Shown here one piece after another: positions 27,550-37,092 of a DNA stretch of 64,000 nt (position 1 is the stretch's first letter; each line of letters starts with the position of its first letter). The stretch lies in the NCBI RefSeq assembly GCF_023017105.1, contig NZ_JALKEV010000016.1, forward strand, positions 1 to 64,000, in the 5' to 3' direction. The notes beneath the pieces were generated by a model. It was not told where the DNA came from. It worked only from the letters and a program-made list of their open reading frames with translations, and searched no databases. A program made the translations under genes and the position numbers. Origin of the DNA: Halalkalibacter sp. APA_J-10(15). Lineage in GTDB: Bacteria > Bacillota > Bacilli > Bacillales > Bacillaceae_D.

Positions 27550-28770
27550 ATGTTATCGACAAAAACGATTAAAATTATTAAATCTACTGCGCCGATTTTA
27601 GCAAATAAAGGAGTTGATATTACAAGTCATTTTTATGAATCTATGTTTAATGAACACCCAGAGCTATTACATATTTTCAATCATGCAAATCAAAAAAAAG
27701 GACGACAACAAACCGCTTTGGCCAACACTGTCTATGCTGCAGCACAAAATATCGATCAGTTGGAAGTATTATTGCCAAAAGTAAAACAAATCGCTCATAA
27801 GCACCGAAGTTTACAAATAAAAGCTGAACATTATCCTATAGTAGGTAAATATTTATTAAAAGCTATTAAAGAAGTATTAGGTGATGCCGCTACTGAAGAC
27901 ATATTAGACGCATGGGAAGAAGCATATGGCGTTATTGCTCAAGTATTTATTGATGTGGAAAATGAAATGTATGAAGAAGCGGCTCAGCAAATAGGTGGAT
28001 GGGATGGCTACAGAGCATTTAAAGTGATACGTAAACAAGTAGAAAGTAAATGTATTACTTCGTTTTACTTACAGCCAGTAGACCAGGGTGCTATCCCACA
28101 CTTTAAACCGGGTCAATACGTTACAATTCGTGTACAACTACCTGGGGAGAATTATTTATCCAATCGACAATATAGTTTATCAGATGTACCTGGGAAACCG
28201 TACTTGCGTATATCTGTAAAGCGAGAAAACGAACACCAACCAGAAGGAAAAGTCTCGAATTATCTTCACGATCAAATTAACGTTGGGCACGAATTAGAAT
28301 TAACAGCTCCTGCAGGTGAATTCACACTTAGTGAAGCAAATGAGAATCCCATTTATTTTCTAAGTGGTGGTGTTGGTATTACTCCCCTGTTAAGTATGGC
28401 TAAATATGTTGCTTTGCATAACCCTAATCGAAATCTTACATTTATCCACGCTGCAAAAGATGGTAAGACTCGTGCTTTCCAAGAGGAAATTAAACAACTC
28501 ATGACTACGTTAAAAAATGGCAAGAGTATAACGTTTTTTAGCGAACCGCAAAAGGCTGATCGTTTACATGAGGATTATGATTTTAAAGGATTTATTAAGA
28601 AGGAACATTTAACAGAAATGATTACAGATCAAGGGATTTTCTATATTTGTGGCCCTGTCCCTTTCATGAAACTAATGATTTCTTATTTAAATGAATTAGG
28701 ATTACATCAAAGTGAGGTACGTTATGAATTTTTTGGACCTGCAATGGCGATAGAACCTGCGACATCATAA
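27550..28770 (+). CDS. hmp: Flavohemoglobin, nitric oxide dioxygenase
   Basis: A 406-residue flavohemoprotein that oxidises NO to nitrate with O2 and NAD(P)H. The globin domain (1-140) has Tyr29, Gln53, proximal His85 and Tyr95 in the classic positions. The FAD domain carries RQYSLSDVPG and the NAD domain GGVGITPLLSM, ending FYICGPVPFMK and RYEFFGP. Length matches E. coli Hmp. The strong site GGAGG precedes the ATG. The divergent NsrR gene and operator indicate NO control. Confidence 0.96.
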   Translation: MLSTKTIKIIKSTAPILANKGVDITSHFYESMFNEHPELLHIFNHANQKKGRQQTALANTVYAAAQNIDQLEVLLPKVKQIAHKHRSLQIKAEHYPIVGKYLLKAIKEVLGDAATEDILDAWEEAYGVIAQVFIDVENEMYEEAAQQIGGWDGYRAFKVIRKQVESKCITSFYLQPVDQGAIPHFKPGQYVTIRVQLPGENYLSNRQYSLSDVPGKPYLRISVKRENEHQPEGKVSNYLHDQINVGHELELTAPAGEFTLSEANENPIYFLSGGVGITPLLSMAKYVALHNPNRNLTFIHAAKDGKTRAFQEEIKQLMTTLKNGKSITFFSEPQKADRLHEDYDFKGFIKKEHLTEMITDQGIFYICGPVPFMKLMISYLNELGLHQSEVRYEFFGPAMAIEPATS

Positions 28771-28788
28771 AATTAAGACATATAGAAA

Positions 28789-28877
28789 GAGGCTGGGATA
28801 TAAAAGAAAGTGCTCAACTGAAAATCGTTTTATTTGCTCGGTTTCTCATTTATTCAAACACTTTTGCCCCAGTCTCG
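28789..28877. repeat. GAGGCTGGGA-type inverted repeat between hmp and aminotransferase
   Basis: GAGGCTGGGATATAAAA (28789-28805) faces TTTTGCCCCAGTCTC (28863-28877) as imperfect inverted ends of a non-coding 89-base element. It sits between convergent genes and may double as a terminator for both. It is a shorter relative of the element at 21001-21211. Confidence 0.55.
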
Positions 28878-28883
28878 ATCAAC

Positions 28884-30053
28884 TCAACGATTATTAAAAA
28901 AAGAACTTGTTTTTAATTGGTTGACAGCGGTTTGTAACACTACCTCGTCCTGTACAAAAGCCATTCTCATATAACCCTCACCTTCTGAACCAAATGCTAT
29001 CCCTGGTATCATGACAACCCCTGTTTCATCAATAAATCGGTATGCAAGTTCTAAGGAGCTAATATCGAATGGTATTTTTGCCCAAACAAACATCGAAGCT
29101 TGAGGTTGATCTACATGCCACCCTATTGAATGTAAACCAGATACTAACGTATTTCTTCTTTTTCTGTAAACGTCTCTTAAATTCCCACTAAAGCTTGAGC
29201 GATCATTTAAAGCACGAGCTGCAGCTTTCTGAATAGGAATAAACACTCCGAAATCAAGGTTCGATTTTAACCGTTTTAATGCCTGTATGACAGTAGCGTT
29301 ACCCACAACGTACCCAATTCGGCAACCAGCCATATTAAAGCTTTTAGATAAGGAGTTAAATTCAATAGCAACCTCTTTTGCCCCCTCTATCGCCAACAAA
29401 CTTATTGGCTTTTTCTCATAATAAAGCTCGGAGTAAGCAAAGTCATGCAAAATGAAAATGTCATGCTTTTTTGCAAAATGAATGAGCTTCTCAAAGTAGT
29501 CTGTATCAGCCATGTTGGGGATTGGATTTCCAGGTACGTTAATAATCATTAATTTCGCTTTTTCTCTAATATCGCTTGGAATAGCCTCTAAATTAGGTAA
29601 AAATTGATTTTCTTCGCTAAGGGGCATTGAATAAGGAATAGCTCCTGCTAGGCTAATACCTGCTGCATAAGCTGTATAACCAGGATTGGGAACTAAAATA
29701 ACTTCTCCTTCATTTGCCAATACGCTCGGAAGGTGAACAAGTCCATCCTGTGATCCCATTAAGCTTAATATTTCATGTTGTGCATGCACTTCTACATCAT
29801 AATGACGAATATAATAAGAGTGAATCGCTTCATGCAATTCCGTTATTCCATCTAATGCATACTTATATTGACTCACATCTTGTACTTGAGACACTAATTC
29901 CTCAACAATAAAAGATGGAGGAGGTAAATCTGGACTTCCAATGCTTAAATCAATTAGACTTCTACCTTCCTTTTTTTTCTTTGCTTTATATACGGATAAT
30001 TCAGTAAAAATACTTGTTTGAAACTGCTCCATTTTCTTAGATAAGAACACCAT
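28884..30053 (-). CDS. Class I/II PLP aminotransferase (DapL/AlaT-like)
   Basis: A 389-residue fold-type I aminotransferase. The PLP lysine lies in NSLSKSFNMAGCRIGY, with SIGSPDLPPP near the N terminus and MGSQDGLVHLP as phosphate-binding region. The usual NYPNNPTGA segment reads NVPGNPIPNM here, a variant. Automatic tools often call this group LL-diaminopimelate aminotransferase, but an alanine/methionine aminotransferase role is equally possible. AGGAG lies five bases before the ATG. It is monocistronic. Confidence 0.82.
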   Translation of the reverse strand: MVFLSKKMEQFQTSIFTELSVYKAKKKKEGRSLIDLSIGSPDLPPPSFIVEELVSQVQDVSQYKYALDGITELHEAIHSYYIRHYDVEVHAQHEILSLMGSQDGLVHLPSVLANEGEVILVPNPGYTAYAAGISLAGAIPYSMPLSEENQFLPNLEAIPSDIREKAKLMIINVPGNPIPNMADTDYFEKLIHFAKKHDIFILHDFAYSELYYEKKPISLLAIEGAKEVAIEFNSLSKSFNMAGCRIGYVVGNATVIQALKRLKSNLDFGVFIPIQKAAARALNDRSSFSGNLRDVYRKRRNTLVSGLHSIGWHVDQPQASMFVWAKIPFDISSLELAYRFIDETGVVMIPGIAFGSEGEGYMRMAFVQDEVVLQTAVNQLKTSSFFNNR

Positions 30054-30222
30054 AAAAACTCCTCATTTCTTCAAATTCTATTGCTTATTATAACATTTCC
30101 TCCATTCACACGAGTATATCCGAACAAATTAGATGAAATTTACGAAAAAGTTCACTATTTTCAGTGTTTTTGCTTTATAATGTTTGTTAGACATCTGTGA
30201 AAGGTAAGGAGTGTGCTGCGCT

Positions 30223-30855
30223 GTGGTGTGGGATGTATTAAATATTATCGGAACGATCGCCTTTGCTTTAAGTGGAGCCATGGTCGCACTAGATAAAGAA
30301 TGTGATTATGATTTATTAGGTGTTTTTGCTTTAGGCTTTTGTTGTGCCTTCGGTGGAGGTGCCATTCGAAATTTACTGATCGGTGTCCCTGTATCTGCCT
30401 TATGGGAACAAGGGACGCTGTTTATCGTTGCTTTTATTTCTATCACCCTTTTATTTATTTTTCCTAGTATTTTTATGAAGCATTGGCATAAATGGGGACA
30501 TACAGTGGATGCTTTTGGGCTTGCCGCATTTGCGATTCAAGGAGCTATGTTTGCTAAAGAAGCACAACTACCTCTTATTGCTGTTATTACAGCCGCCGCA
30601 TTAACGGGTTGTGGTGGTGGTGTCGTCCGTGATTTACTAGCAAAGCGTCAGCCGATGATTTTTAGAAAGGAAATTTATGCTCTATGGGCAATGTTAGCTG
30701 GATTATTAATCGGTTTGAATATATTCCCAACCGGTATGAGTTTATATATTTTACTTTGCCTCATTGTCGTATTACGACTATTGTCCGTCCATTTTGACTG
30801 GCAACTTCCAAAATTTCAATTCAAGCAGTCCAACTCCCCAACATATAGTAAATAG
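30223..30855 (+). CDS. TRIC-type cation channel family protein (UPF0126, YvgT-like)
   Basis: About 210 residues with seven predicted membrane segments and the internal duplication of the family: GGGAIRNLLIGVPV (about 46-59) and GGGVVRDLLAKRQP (about 132-145). These glycine-rich repeats form the pore of bacterial TRIC channels, which conduct K+/Na+. The start is a GTG, at 30223 or 30226; AAGGAG ends at 30211, so the GTG at 30211 itself is too close. A bidirectional terminator follows. Confidence 0.85.
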   Translation: MVWDVLNIIGTIAFALSGAMVALDKECDYDLLGVFALGFCCAFGGGAIRNLLIGVPVSALWEQGTLFIVAFISITLLFIFPSIFMKHWHKWGHTVDAFGLAAFAIQGAMFAKEAQLPLIAVITAAALTGCGGGVVRDLLAKRQPMIFRKEIYALWAMLAGLLIGLNIFPTGMSLYILLCLIVVLRLLSVHFDWQLPKFQFKQSNSPTYSK

Positions 30856-30864
30856 AGCACACTA

Positions 30865-30907
30865 AAAAAGGATGAACTTAGCTTCTCGCTAGGTTCATCC
30901 TTTTTTT
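30865..30907. terminator. Bidirectional terminator
   Basis: AAAAAGGATGAACTTAGC (30865-30882) pairs perfectly with GCTAGGTTCATCCTTTTT (30888-30905), loop of five, flanked by A and T runs. It serves the TRIC gene and the minus-strand gene ending at 30928. Confidence 0.92.
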
Positions 30908-30927
30908 AATAAGAAATGACGTTCCTA

Positions 30928-31491
30928 TTAAAAAATTTCACTAATCACTTCAGACAATGACATTTCACTATCTACTTCATACGTTCCAGGTTTCAAGCTA
31001 TTTGCCAATCCTTGATCTTCTACTTCATCAAAGAAATCCATCGCCCGGTCAATAATATTAGCTCTCTCAAGAGCTTGTCCTACATCAATACTCGTCATAC
31101 CAGGTGTAACCGTTAATATCGTTCGATATATAACAGACGCTCCATCACTATTTTCATCGTGATCTTCTAACTCACTAATCCTATCACGTAATTCATTTAA
31201 CTCTTCCTCATGACTTTCATCTAATTCATCAAGAATCGTTTGCCATTCATCTTCTGATCTGACAATGTAACCTTCATTTATCAATTCAGATGTCATATCC
31301 TCTAACGAATAATCATCTTCAGACAATTGATCATTAATTTGTTCATCATTAGAGTCTGAGTGTACATTTTCATCAGTAGCCTCATTTTCTAACTCTTCTG
31401 CGGAGCCTGTATCAACAGCATAGGCGATTCCACAGATAGCGCCTGCCATTAGGAGGCCTGAAGCAAATGCTCTGACCGTCTTAACCGTCAT
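30928..31491 (-). CDS. Membrane-anchored protein with a lone MltG/YceG-like LysM subdomain
   Basis: A 187-residue protein. An N-terminal membrane segment (about 8-28) is followed by a very acidic linker, a short coiled coil near residue 90-110 (DELDESHEEELNELRDRI), and a C-terminal block VTPGMTSIDVGQALERANII...LKPGTYEVDSEMSLSEVI. That block is the small LysM-like subdomain of the YceG/MltG endolytic transglycosylases, but the catalytic domain is missing. I start at ATG 31491 (AAAGGAG 11 bases upstream), which overlaps the preceding gene. It may bind peptidoglycan or a divisome partner without cutting. Confidence 0.7.
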   Translation of the reverse strand: MTVKTVRAFASGLLMAGAICGIAYAVDTGSAEELENEATDENVHSDSNDEQINDQLSEDDYSLEDMTSELINEGYIVRSEDEWQTILDELDESHEEELNELRDRISELEDHDENSDGASVIYRTILTVTPGMTSIDVGQALERANIIDRAMDFFDEVEDQGLANSLKPGTYEVDSEMSLSEVISEIF

Positions 31492-31858
31492 TTGCTGCTT
31501 GTCTCCTTTCTTGCTTAGCTTCAATATATGGAGTTAATAGCAAAATAACCTCATTTTCTGATAACCCTTTTTCATGAGCAATTCCTTCCATAGAATATCC
31601 TCTTCTATGAAGGTCTAATAATTCACGCAGTACTTTACGTTCTTGAGATGTTTTCGACGGTATATTTGCCTCTTGCGCAATAATATCCTGATCAAGTTCT
31701 AAATCTCTTATTTGCTGTTGCAAATGATCAACCTCTTGCATAACGGAAACCGAAAATTGTTCCATTTGTTTCTTCTCTGTTGATTGTTCCTTAGAAAAGA
31801 GCGACCAACAAAGCAAAATAATAGCTACTATAAAAATGAGAAGTAAAGCCCATCCCAT
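31481..31858 (-). CDS. Membrane-anchored coiled-coil protein with HTH-like tail
   Basis: A 125-residue protein: one N-terminal membrane segment (about 3-20), a coiled coil (about 28-58), and a C-terminal helical part (RGYSMEGIAHEKGLSENEVILLL) that reads like a DNA-binding-type helix-turn-helix repurposed in proteins such as SwrB/DUF6115. It overlaps the next gene by 11 bases, so the two are probably made together. The overall layout resembles SwrB, which in B. subtilis acts in flagellar assembly, but no flagellar gene is near. Function unknown. Confidence 0.65.
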   Translation of the reverse strand: MGWALLLIFIVAIILLCWSLFSKEQSTEKKQMEQFSVSVMQEVDHLQQQIRDLELDQDIIAQEANIPSKTSQERKVLRELLDLHRRGYSMEGIAHEKGLSENEVILLLTPYIEAKQERRQAANDG

Positions 31859-32032
31859 CTGTTATACATCCTCCCTCAACCTTACGATTTTCAACCATTC
31901 TTATTATACATTGAAAGTGAAGCAATTACGATTTAAAATAAGAAAATATGAAAATAGTCAGTAGTTCGACAAATGGTGTTATATTTTATGAAAATAGTAT
32001 TAGTAGCTTGTAAAAGTTGGAGTGATGCTGTT

Positions 32033-33094
32033 ATGAATGTTTTACGCATTAGTGAAGTTCTATTCATTAGTCTTTTAGGTGGAGTAATTGCTATGTCTAT
32101 ATCACTACCACTACCATGGGTCTTAGGTCCATTACTTTTTGTTGTGATCTGGAAAACGATAAGTAAAAGAGATATGATTTGGCCCGATTACCTAAAAAAT
32201 AGTGGGCTAACGATTTTGGGCATTTATTTTGGTCTTTATTTTACATTATCTTCTGTTCAAATGATTTTTCCATTCTTCATTCCATATGTATTACTTACTA
32301 TTATTCTCATTATAATATGTATAATGATCGGAACTCTTATTTCAAAATCAATTCAAATCGATCAAGTAACGAGTGTTTTAAGTACGATCCCTGGAGGGTT
32401 GACTGAGATGGTCATTGCAAGTGAAGATTTGAAAGCTAATTCTTCATTTGTTCTGATCTTCCAAACAATCCGACTTGTTACGGTTCTTTTCACGGTACCA
32501 TCTGTTATTATTATTTTATTTCACACATCAAATCCAGATCGTGAATTCGTTTCTCAAACAAATGAATCATTTTTACATATTGAATTATCACTACTTTGGT
32601 TCATCATACCAATTACTATTGGATTTCTCCTAAAAGAGAAAATCCCAGCAGGAATCGTTCTAATCCCGATGCTTTTGACAGCATTTCTTAACATGTCAAT
32701 CATTGATTTACCGACTGTTCCCTCTTTGTTCGTCGTGCTTGCTCAATTATCAGTTGGAATCGGATTAGGCATATCAATATCCATCAAAGATTTACAAAAA
32801 GGCGGTGCTTACTGTATTCATTTTCTCATTACGACACTGATCATCATTTCTATTTCATTTGGATTAGGTACGATATTAGCATTTCTTACTTCAATGGATT
32901 ATGCTACAGCTATATTGAGTCTTGCCCCAGGCGGACTTATTGAAATGGCATTAACCGCTTCTTCTGTTGGTGCGGATCCAGCCATCGTTAGCTCTTTGCA
33001 AATGATCCGAATCTTACTCATTATCACTGTAGTTCCTATAACTTTACAATGGTATTTTTCACGTAAAAGAAAACGATTAAAGAAATGCTCATAG
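32033..33094 (+). CDS. AbrB-family (AmoA-like) membrane transporter
   Basis: About 353 residues with roughly ten membrane segments in two homologous halves. Each half has a P-x-x-x-x-x-E loop: TIPGGLTEMVIASED near residue 115 and LAPGGLIEMALTASS near 300, the signature of the AbrB duplication family (Pfam PF05145). I start at ATG 32033 (GGAG ten bases upstream) rather than 31973. The family is sometimes mislabelled ammonia monooxygenase; substrate and role are unknown. Confidence 0.8.
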   Translation: MNVLRISEVLFISLLGGVIAMSISLPLPWVLGPLLFVVIWKTISKRDMIWPDYLKNSGLTILGIYFGLYFTLSSVQMIFPFFIPYVLLTIILIIICIMIGTLISKSIQIDQVTSVLSTIPGGLTEMVIASEDLKANSSFVLIFQTIRLVTVLFTVPSVIIILFHTSNPDREFVSQTNESFLHIELSLLWFIIPITIGFLLKEKIPAGIVLIPMLLTAFLNMSIIDLPTVPSLFVVLAQLSVGIGLGISISIKDLQKGGAYCIHFLITTLIIISISFGLGTILAFLTSMDYATAILSLAPGGLIEMALTASSVGADPAIVSSLQMIRILLIITVVPITLQWYFSRKRKRLKKCS

Positions 33095-33134
33095 CTAAAA
33101 CCGCTTATCTATTTCGCGATAAGCAGTTCTAGCT
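33093..33134 (+). terminator. Hairpin after the AbrB-family gene
   Basis: AGCTAAAACCGCTTATC (33093-33109) pairs with GATAAGCAGTTCTAGCT (33118-33134) at 15 of 17 positions. It begins at the stop codon. The T tract is poor (TAGATT). Confidence 0.55.
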
Positions 33135-33237
33135 TAGATTGTGGATGGCATGAGGCGAAGAAGATTGTAAATCGTTTCTCTATAAAGAAAATCTGTAGCC
33201 TTTCAACCCTGAAATGAGTGCAAACGATAGCAGCTTC

Positions 33238-34617
33238 TTAATATAACTTTCCTTGCTTAAATAATACAGTTGAAAGCCTCATAACAGAATGGATATAACA
33301 ATTTTGTCTGAGTGGGAACGGATCTCCAAAGAACCTTGGTAGAATCATTTCCATCGTTGTTTTCATCTTATTATAGAGCATATGAATAATCTCATCTTCT
33401 GTATGAAATTGTGTCTCTCTCCCTTGTAGCCATTCAAAATATGAGACAATAACTCCACCTGCATTAGCTAAAATATCTGGAATGATTATTTTCCCTTGCT
33501 GATTAATGATCTCATCAGCTTCTGCTGTTACAGGAGCATTTGCTCCTTCGACAATGATTTGAGCTTTCACATCATTTACGTTTTCACTATGAATTTGATC
33601 TTCAAGCGCTGCCAAAATTAATACATCTACATTTAAGGACAGAATCTCATAGTTAGAATGAATCGTTGCTTTAATCCCGTGCTCATTTAATTCTGCTTCG
33701 TTTATTGGTAAATCACCATTGTGAGCCATCGTATATTTGACTAATGTTGGAATATCTAGTCCTTCTGAATTATATAGCATGACATTTCGATCACTCACGC
33801 TTACTACTTTATTTTGTAAATACGAACAATGATAGGCTTCGAGTGCTGCTACTGAACCAACATTTCCAAAGCCTTGAATCGCTATTTGTAATGGTTTATT
33901 TTCAAAAGCTAACACCGTTTTAGCAAACCTGTTATTCGTACTCGTTAACAATGATTTATGATCATTCAAAAATTGATGTAACATATATCGTAATGAAAAA
34001 TAAACCCCTTTTCCGGTCGCTTCCCTTCTCCCTAAAGAACCACCATTTTCAATACTTTTCCCGGTGAAGCTTCCAAAATACGCTTGTCCAGGTCTAATGC
34101 TTTTGTATTCTGCCATCATCCAATCCATTTCTCTTTCACTTGTTCCGACATCCGGTGCAGGAATGTCCTTATCTGGTCCAAGACTATCACTAAAATATTG
34201 CACATATTTCTTACAAATTAGATGTAGTTCCTTTATCGATTGTTCCCGCGGATTGACGATGACTCCACCTTTTCCACCTCCAAAAGGTACATCATGAAGT
34301 GCATTTTTTAATGTCATTAAAGCGGCTAAATTAATAACCTCGTCCTCTTGTACCGTTTCATGAAATCGAATACCTCCTTTATACGGTCCTAATGCATTAT
34401 TGTGCTGAACTCGAAAGGATGGAATACGAACGACATGTCCATTTTCTAATGAGATCCGTAAAAAGGACTTATGTACTTGATTCGGTGTCGATAAAATAGC
34501 CACTAAAGAAGCAAATGCCTTAGCTCTAGATTCTCCTGTTAGCTCGGGTAAAAAACTTTTGTCTTCCATTAGCACGTCTAACGATTGTTTCACGATTTCA
34601 CTTGTCTGTTTTGCCAT
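33238..34617 (-). CDS. Glu/Leu/Phe/Val dehydrogenase, probably glutamate dehydrogenase
   Basis: A 459-residue ELFV dehydrogenase, slightly longer than the usual 420-430. The catalytic lysine lies in GPYKGGIRFH, with PFGGGKGGV and the Asp in APDVGTSEREMDW. The Rossmann domain has QGFGNVG. The start at ATG 34617 follows GGAGG by seven bases; the frame extends to 34737 without support. It interconverts glutamate with 2-oxoglutarate and ammonia. The C-terminal roughly 40 residues past YFEWLQGRETQ differ from GudB/RocG, so the exact substrate is less sure. Confidence 0.88.
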   Translation of the reverse strand: MAKQTSEIVKQSLDVLMEDKSFLPELTGESRAKAFASLVAILSTPNQVHKSFLRISLENGHVVRIPSFRVQHNNALGPYKGGIRFHETVQEDEVINLAALMTLKNALHDVPFGGGKGGVIVNPREQSIKELHLICKKYVQYFSDSLGPDKDIPAPDVGTSEREMDWMMAEYKSIRPGQAYFGSFTGKSIENGGSLGRREATGKGVYFSLRYMLHQFLNDHKSLLTSTNNRFAKTVLAFENKPLQIAIQGFGNVGSVAALEAYHCSYLQNKVVSVSDRNVMLYNSEGLDIPTLVKYTMAHNGDLPINEAELNEHGIKATIHSNYEILSLNVDVLILAALEDQIHSENVNDVKAQIIVEGANAPVTAEADEIINQQGKIIIPDILANAGGVIVSYFEWLQGRETQFHTEDEIIHMLYNKMKTTMEMILPRFFGDPFPLRQNCYIHSVMRLSTVLFKQGKLY

Positions 34618-34772
34618 TAAAAAACCTCCATTATTTTCATGTAAGTCAGTACAGTATTCTCGTACCACTCTTTTGCATGTCTTAAACTTACCATTTCGTT
34701 CTAACATAATTGTAACAATACTTGCGGAAACTATCACTAATCACAATGTATAAAAAGGAGCCGAAGACGAAT

Positions 34773-34928
34773 ATGTATGAAGACATTCCCGAAGATCGAT
34801 ACACTGCTGCAAGACTCGATCACCATCTAATTGATGAGATAAAAGCGCTAGAAACTCGTTTAAACAAAGAAGCGAATAAAGAAGTTCGGTTAATTGCTTA
34901 TGAAGAAAGCCAACATAATCCGTCTTAA
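34773..34928 (+). CDS. Small acidic-helical protein, unknown function
   Basis: A 51-residue candidate starting at ATG 34773 with AAAAAGGAG 12 bases upstream, a little far. The sequence is amphipathic and charged (DRYTAARLDHHLIDEI, ALETRLNKEANKEV) and looks like a real small helical protein. A 69-residue frame on the opposite strand (34741-34950) has poorer composition. It lies between divergent gdh and convergent ytvI. No family recognised. Confidence 0.45.
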   Translation: MYEDIPEDRYTAARLDHHLIDEIKALETRLNKEANKEVRLIAYEESQHNPS

Positions 34929-34949
34929 TGGTGTACATGAGTGAGAGCA

Positions 34950-36059
34950 CTACATCTTGCTTTCACTCATAACATACTGCCAAAGATCATGCCATACATT
35001 TTCTTGGTATAACGTTACAACTACAACTAATAGCATCGGTCCAAGTGCTAATCCAACCATTCCGAATAATTGAAAGCCAATAAATAAAAACATGAGCATT
35101 AATAAAGGATGTAGTCCCATATTGGAGGAAAGTACTTTTGGTTCAATTAATTGTCGTACGAGCATGGCAATCCCAAACAGTATAAATAAACCTATTGCAA
35201 ACAAAACATCTCCAATAACTAGTGAATAAATCGCCCAAGGAATTAAAATGATACCTGTTCCTACATAAGGAATAAAATCAATTAGCCCAATGATAAGAGC
35301 TATCGTTAACGGATGTTCTACACCAATTATAACAAACCCTAAAAAGTAAATAAGTGCTGTTATGGAAATAAGGATACACTGTGCATATACATAGCCAATT
35401 ACTTTATGTTGTAATGCCTTAAAAATAGATTGGCTTCGTTTTAAGAAATCTGTTGATGCGGTCGTTTTGATTTGAGACATATAAACATTCCAATCACGAC
35501 TAATAAAATATAATGCTAACAATGTAACCATCATTGCCGTAAACGTGATCGGTAATGCAGATACAATATAAGATAAGCCATTGGCAATAGACTGACCTAC
35601 TGAGCTTAATACTATCGCCAACTGCTCTCCAAGCTGCTCAATTCCATTCTCCAAAAAAGAGCGTTGTGGAGCATTTAAACGTTCAATAAAACCAATACTA
35701 GAGTGCCACAGTGGCAAGATTTGATTGTTTATGTAAAATTGCAAGGAAATTGATGCCTTTTCAATATAAGGAGGTAAATAATGTGATAAGTAACGAACTC
35801 CATCAATGACTAACCAACTAATAAGTGTCAGTATTGATCCAATTACTCCAAATATAAAAAAAATGGCTACCATAACAGATACGGTTCTTGGTAGCCTCAT
35901 TCGCTTTTCAAAAAAGGACACGAGTGGATTCATCAAAAAGGCTAAAAGCACAGCTATAAGAAATGGAAAAGTTAAAGTAAATAAGACAGAAATTAAATAC
36001 CAGCTTAATATGAGTAAAATGATTAGCAAAAGTAAACGAATAATATAACTAGATTTCAC
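34950..36059 (-). CDS. ytvI: AI-2E-family membrane protein, YtvI-like
   Basis: A 369-residue protein with about eight membrane segments in the AI-2E/PerM layout. The C-terminal motif DFIPYVGTGIILIPWAIY (about 265-282) and RQLIEPKVLSSNMGLHPL (about 311-328) are family hallmarks. YtvI in B. subtilis is a sporulation-associated integral membrane protein. A gene order with SASP and speD nearby does not itself define a role. Monocistronic. Confidence 0.82.
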   Translation of the reverse strand: MKSSYIIRLLLLIILLILSWYLISVLFTLTFPFLIAVLLAFLMNPLVSFFEKRMRLPRTVSVMVAIFFIFGVIGSILTLISWLVIDGVRYLSHYLPPYIEKASISLQFYINNQILPLWHSSIGFIERLNAPQRSFLENGIEQLGEQLAIVLSSVGQSIANGLSYIVSALPITFTAMMVTLLALYFISRDWNVYMSQIKTTASTDFLKRSQSIFKALQHKVIGYVYAQCILISITALIYFLGFVIIGVEHPLTIALIIGLIDFIPYVGTGIILIPWAIYSLVIGDVLFAIGLFILFGIAMLVRQLIEPKVLSSNMGLHPLLMLMFLFIGFQLFGMVGLALGPMLLVVVVTLYQENVWHDLWQYVMSESKM

Positions 36060-36145
36060 TGTACATTCTCCTCTTCCTCAGCCTGCTTGCTTAAGACATA
36101 AATAAACGCATTCTTTTAAAAATACGTATGAACTAGCATTTCAAT

Positions 36146-36952
36146 CTATTCATTTTTAGTTACATGACCATAAAAAATTTCATCCATTTCATTCTTAACT
36201 TTCTTCGTGATCTGACTCTTATCCATATTTGATAGCTGATGTCGAGGTGTAAACAGATAATCTTCTAATCGAAATTGCTTAAGGCGACACTTGGTGTAAT
36301 AAATATGATCATGATGTAAGTTTACATCCATCATGTCATACTCATCCTTCACATGATCAGGTATATAATCTTGAATCGAATCAATATCATGATCGATAAA
36401 TAATTTATTTCCGTTTACATCTCTTGTAAAACCGCGTACACGGTAATCAATGGACATGATATCCGTTTCAAATGAATGAATTAAATATGGTAATGCCTTT
36501 AGTGGAGATATTTCCCCACAAGTTGAAACGTCAATATCAGCTCTAAATGTACTAATCCCTTCGTATGGGTGATATTCTGGATACGTATGAACCGTTATAT
36601 GGCTCTTATCTAATTGCATCACAACCGAATCAGGTAGAGGGACTTTATCATCTGTAGAATGTATGGGAATTTCTACAACGGGACCTTCTGAAACAAGAAT
36701 TGTCACACTAGCACCCTGTGGGACGTAATCTTGCTTGGATACATTTAAGACATGCGCTCCAATTATTTCGGTTACATTTGTTAATATATGCTGAAGTCGA
36801 TCAGCATTATACTGTTCATTAATATAATTGATATACGATTCTTTTTCTGCCTTCGTCTCTGTATAGCAAATATCGTACATATTAAAGCTTAACGTTTTCG
36901 TTAGATTATTAAAGCCGTGCAATTCAATCCGCTTGTTATACCCATCCTTCAA
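36146..36952 (-). CDS. speD: S-adenosylmethionine decarboxylase, long (E. coli) type
   Basis: A 268-residue SpeD of the proteobacterial class (E. coli SpeD is 264 residues). It self-cleaves at the Ser of [13 protein letters not shown] to make the pyruvoyl group and supplies decarboxylated SAM for spermidine synthesis. [41 protein letters not shown] and [14 protein letters not shown] are near identical to the E. coli protein. I favour TTG 36952, six bases after GGGGGAG; ATG 36958 abuts that site. Many Bacillus species instead use a short SpeH-like enzyme. No speE is adjacent. Confidence 0.9.
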   Translation of the reverse strand: MKDGYNKRIELHGFNNLTKTLSFNMYDICYTETKAEKESYINYINEQYNADRLQHILTNVTEIIGAHVLNVSKQDYVPQGASVTILVSEGPVVEIPIHSTDDKVPLPDSVVMQLDKSHITVHTYPEYHPYEGISTFRADIDVSTCGEISPLKALPYLIHSFETDIMSIDYRVRGFTRDVNGNKLFIDHDIDSIQDYIPDHVKDEYDMMDVNLHHDHIYYTKCRLKQFRLEDYLFTPRHQLSNMDKSQITKKVKNEMDEIFYGHVTKNE

Positions 36953-37092
36953 GTTCATCTCCCCCTTTAACAACATCTTTAGTTTTACCATTCCCCAAAA
37001 AAGCCTAAGCAAACAGGAACAAAAAATCAAAACTTCCTTCAATAGAAAAGCAAGAATTGACTCATACTAACAGTAGGAGGTTAAAATACATT

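Noticed and set aside
34741-34950. 69-residue minus-strand frame opposite the 34773-34928 gene
   Set aside because: No ribosome binding site and no plausible fold; the plus-strand candidate has an AAAAAGGAG, although somewhat distant.
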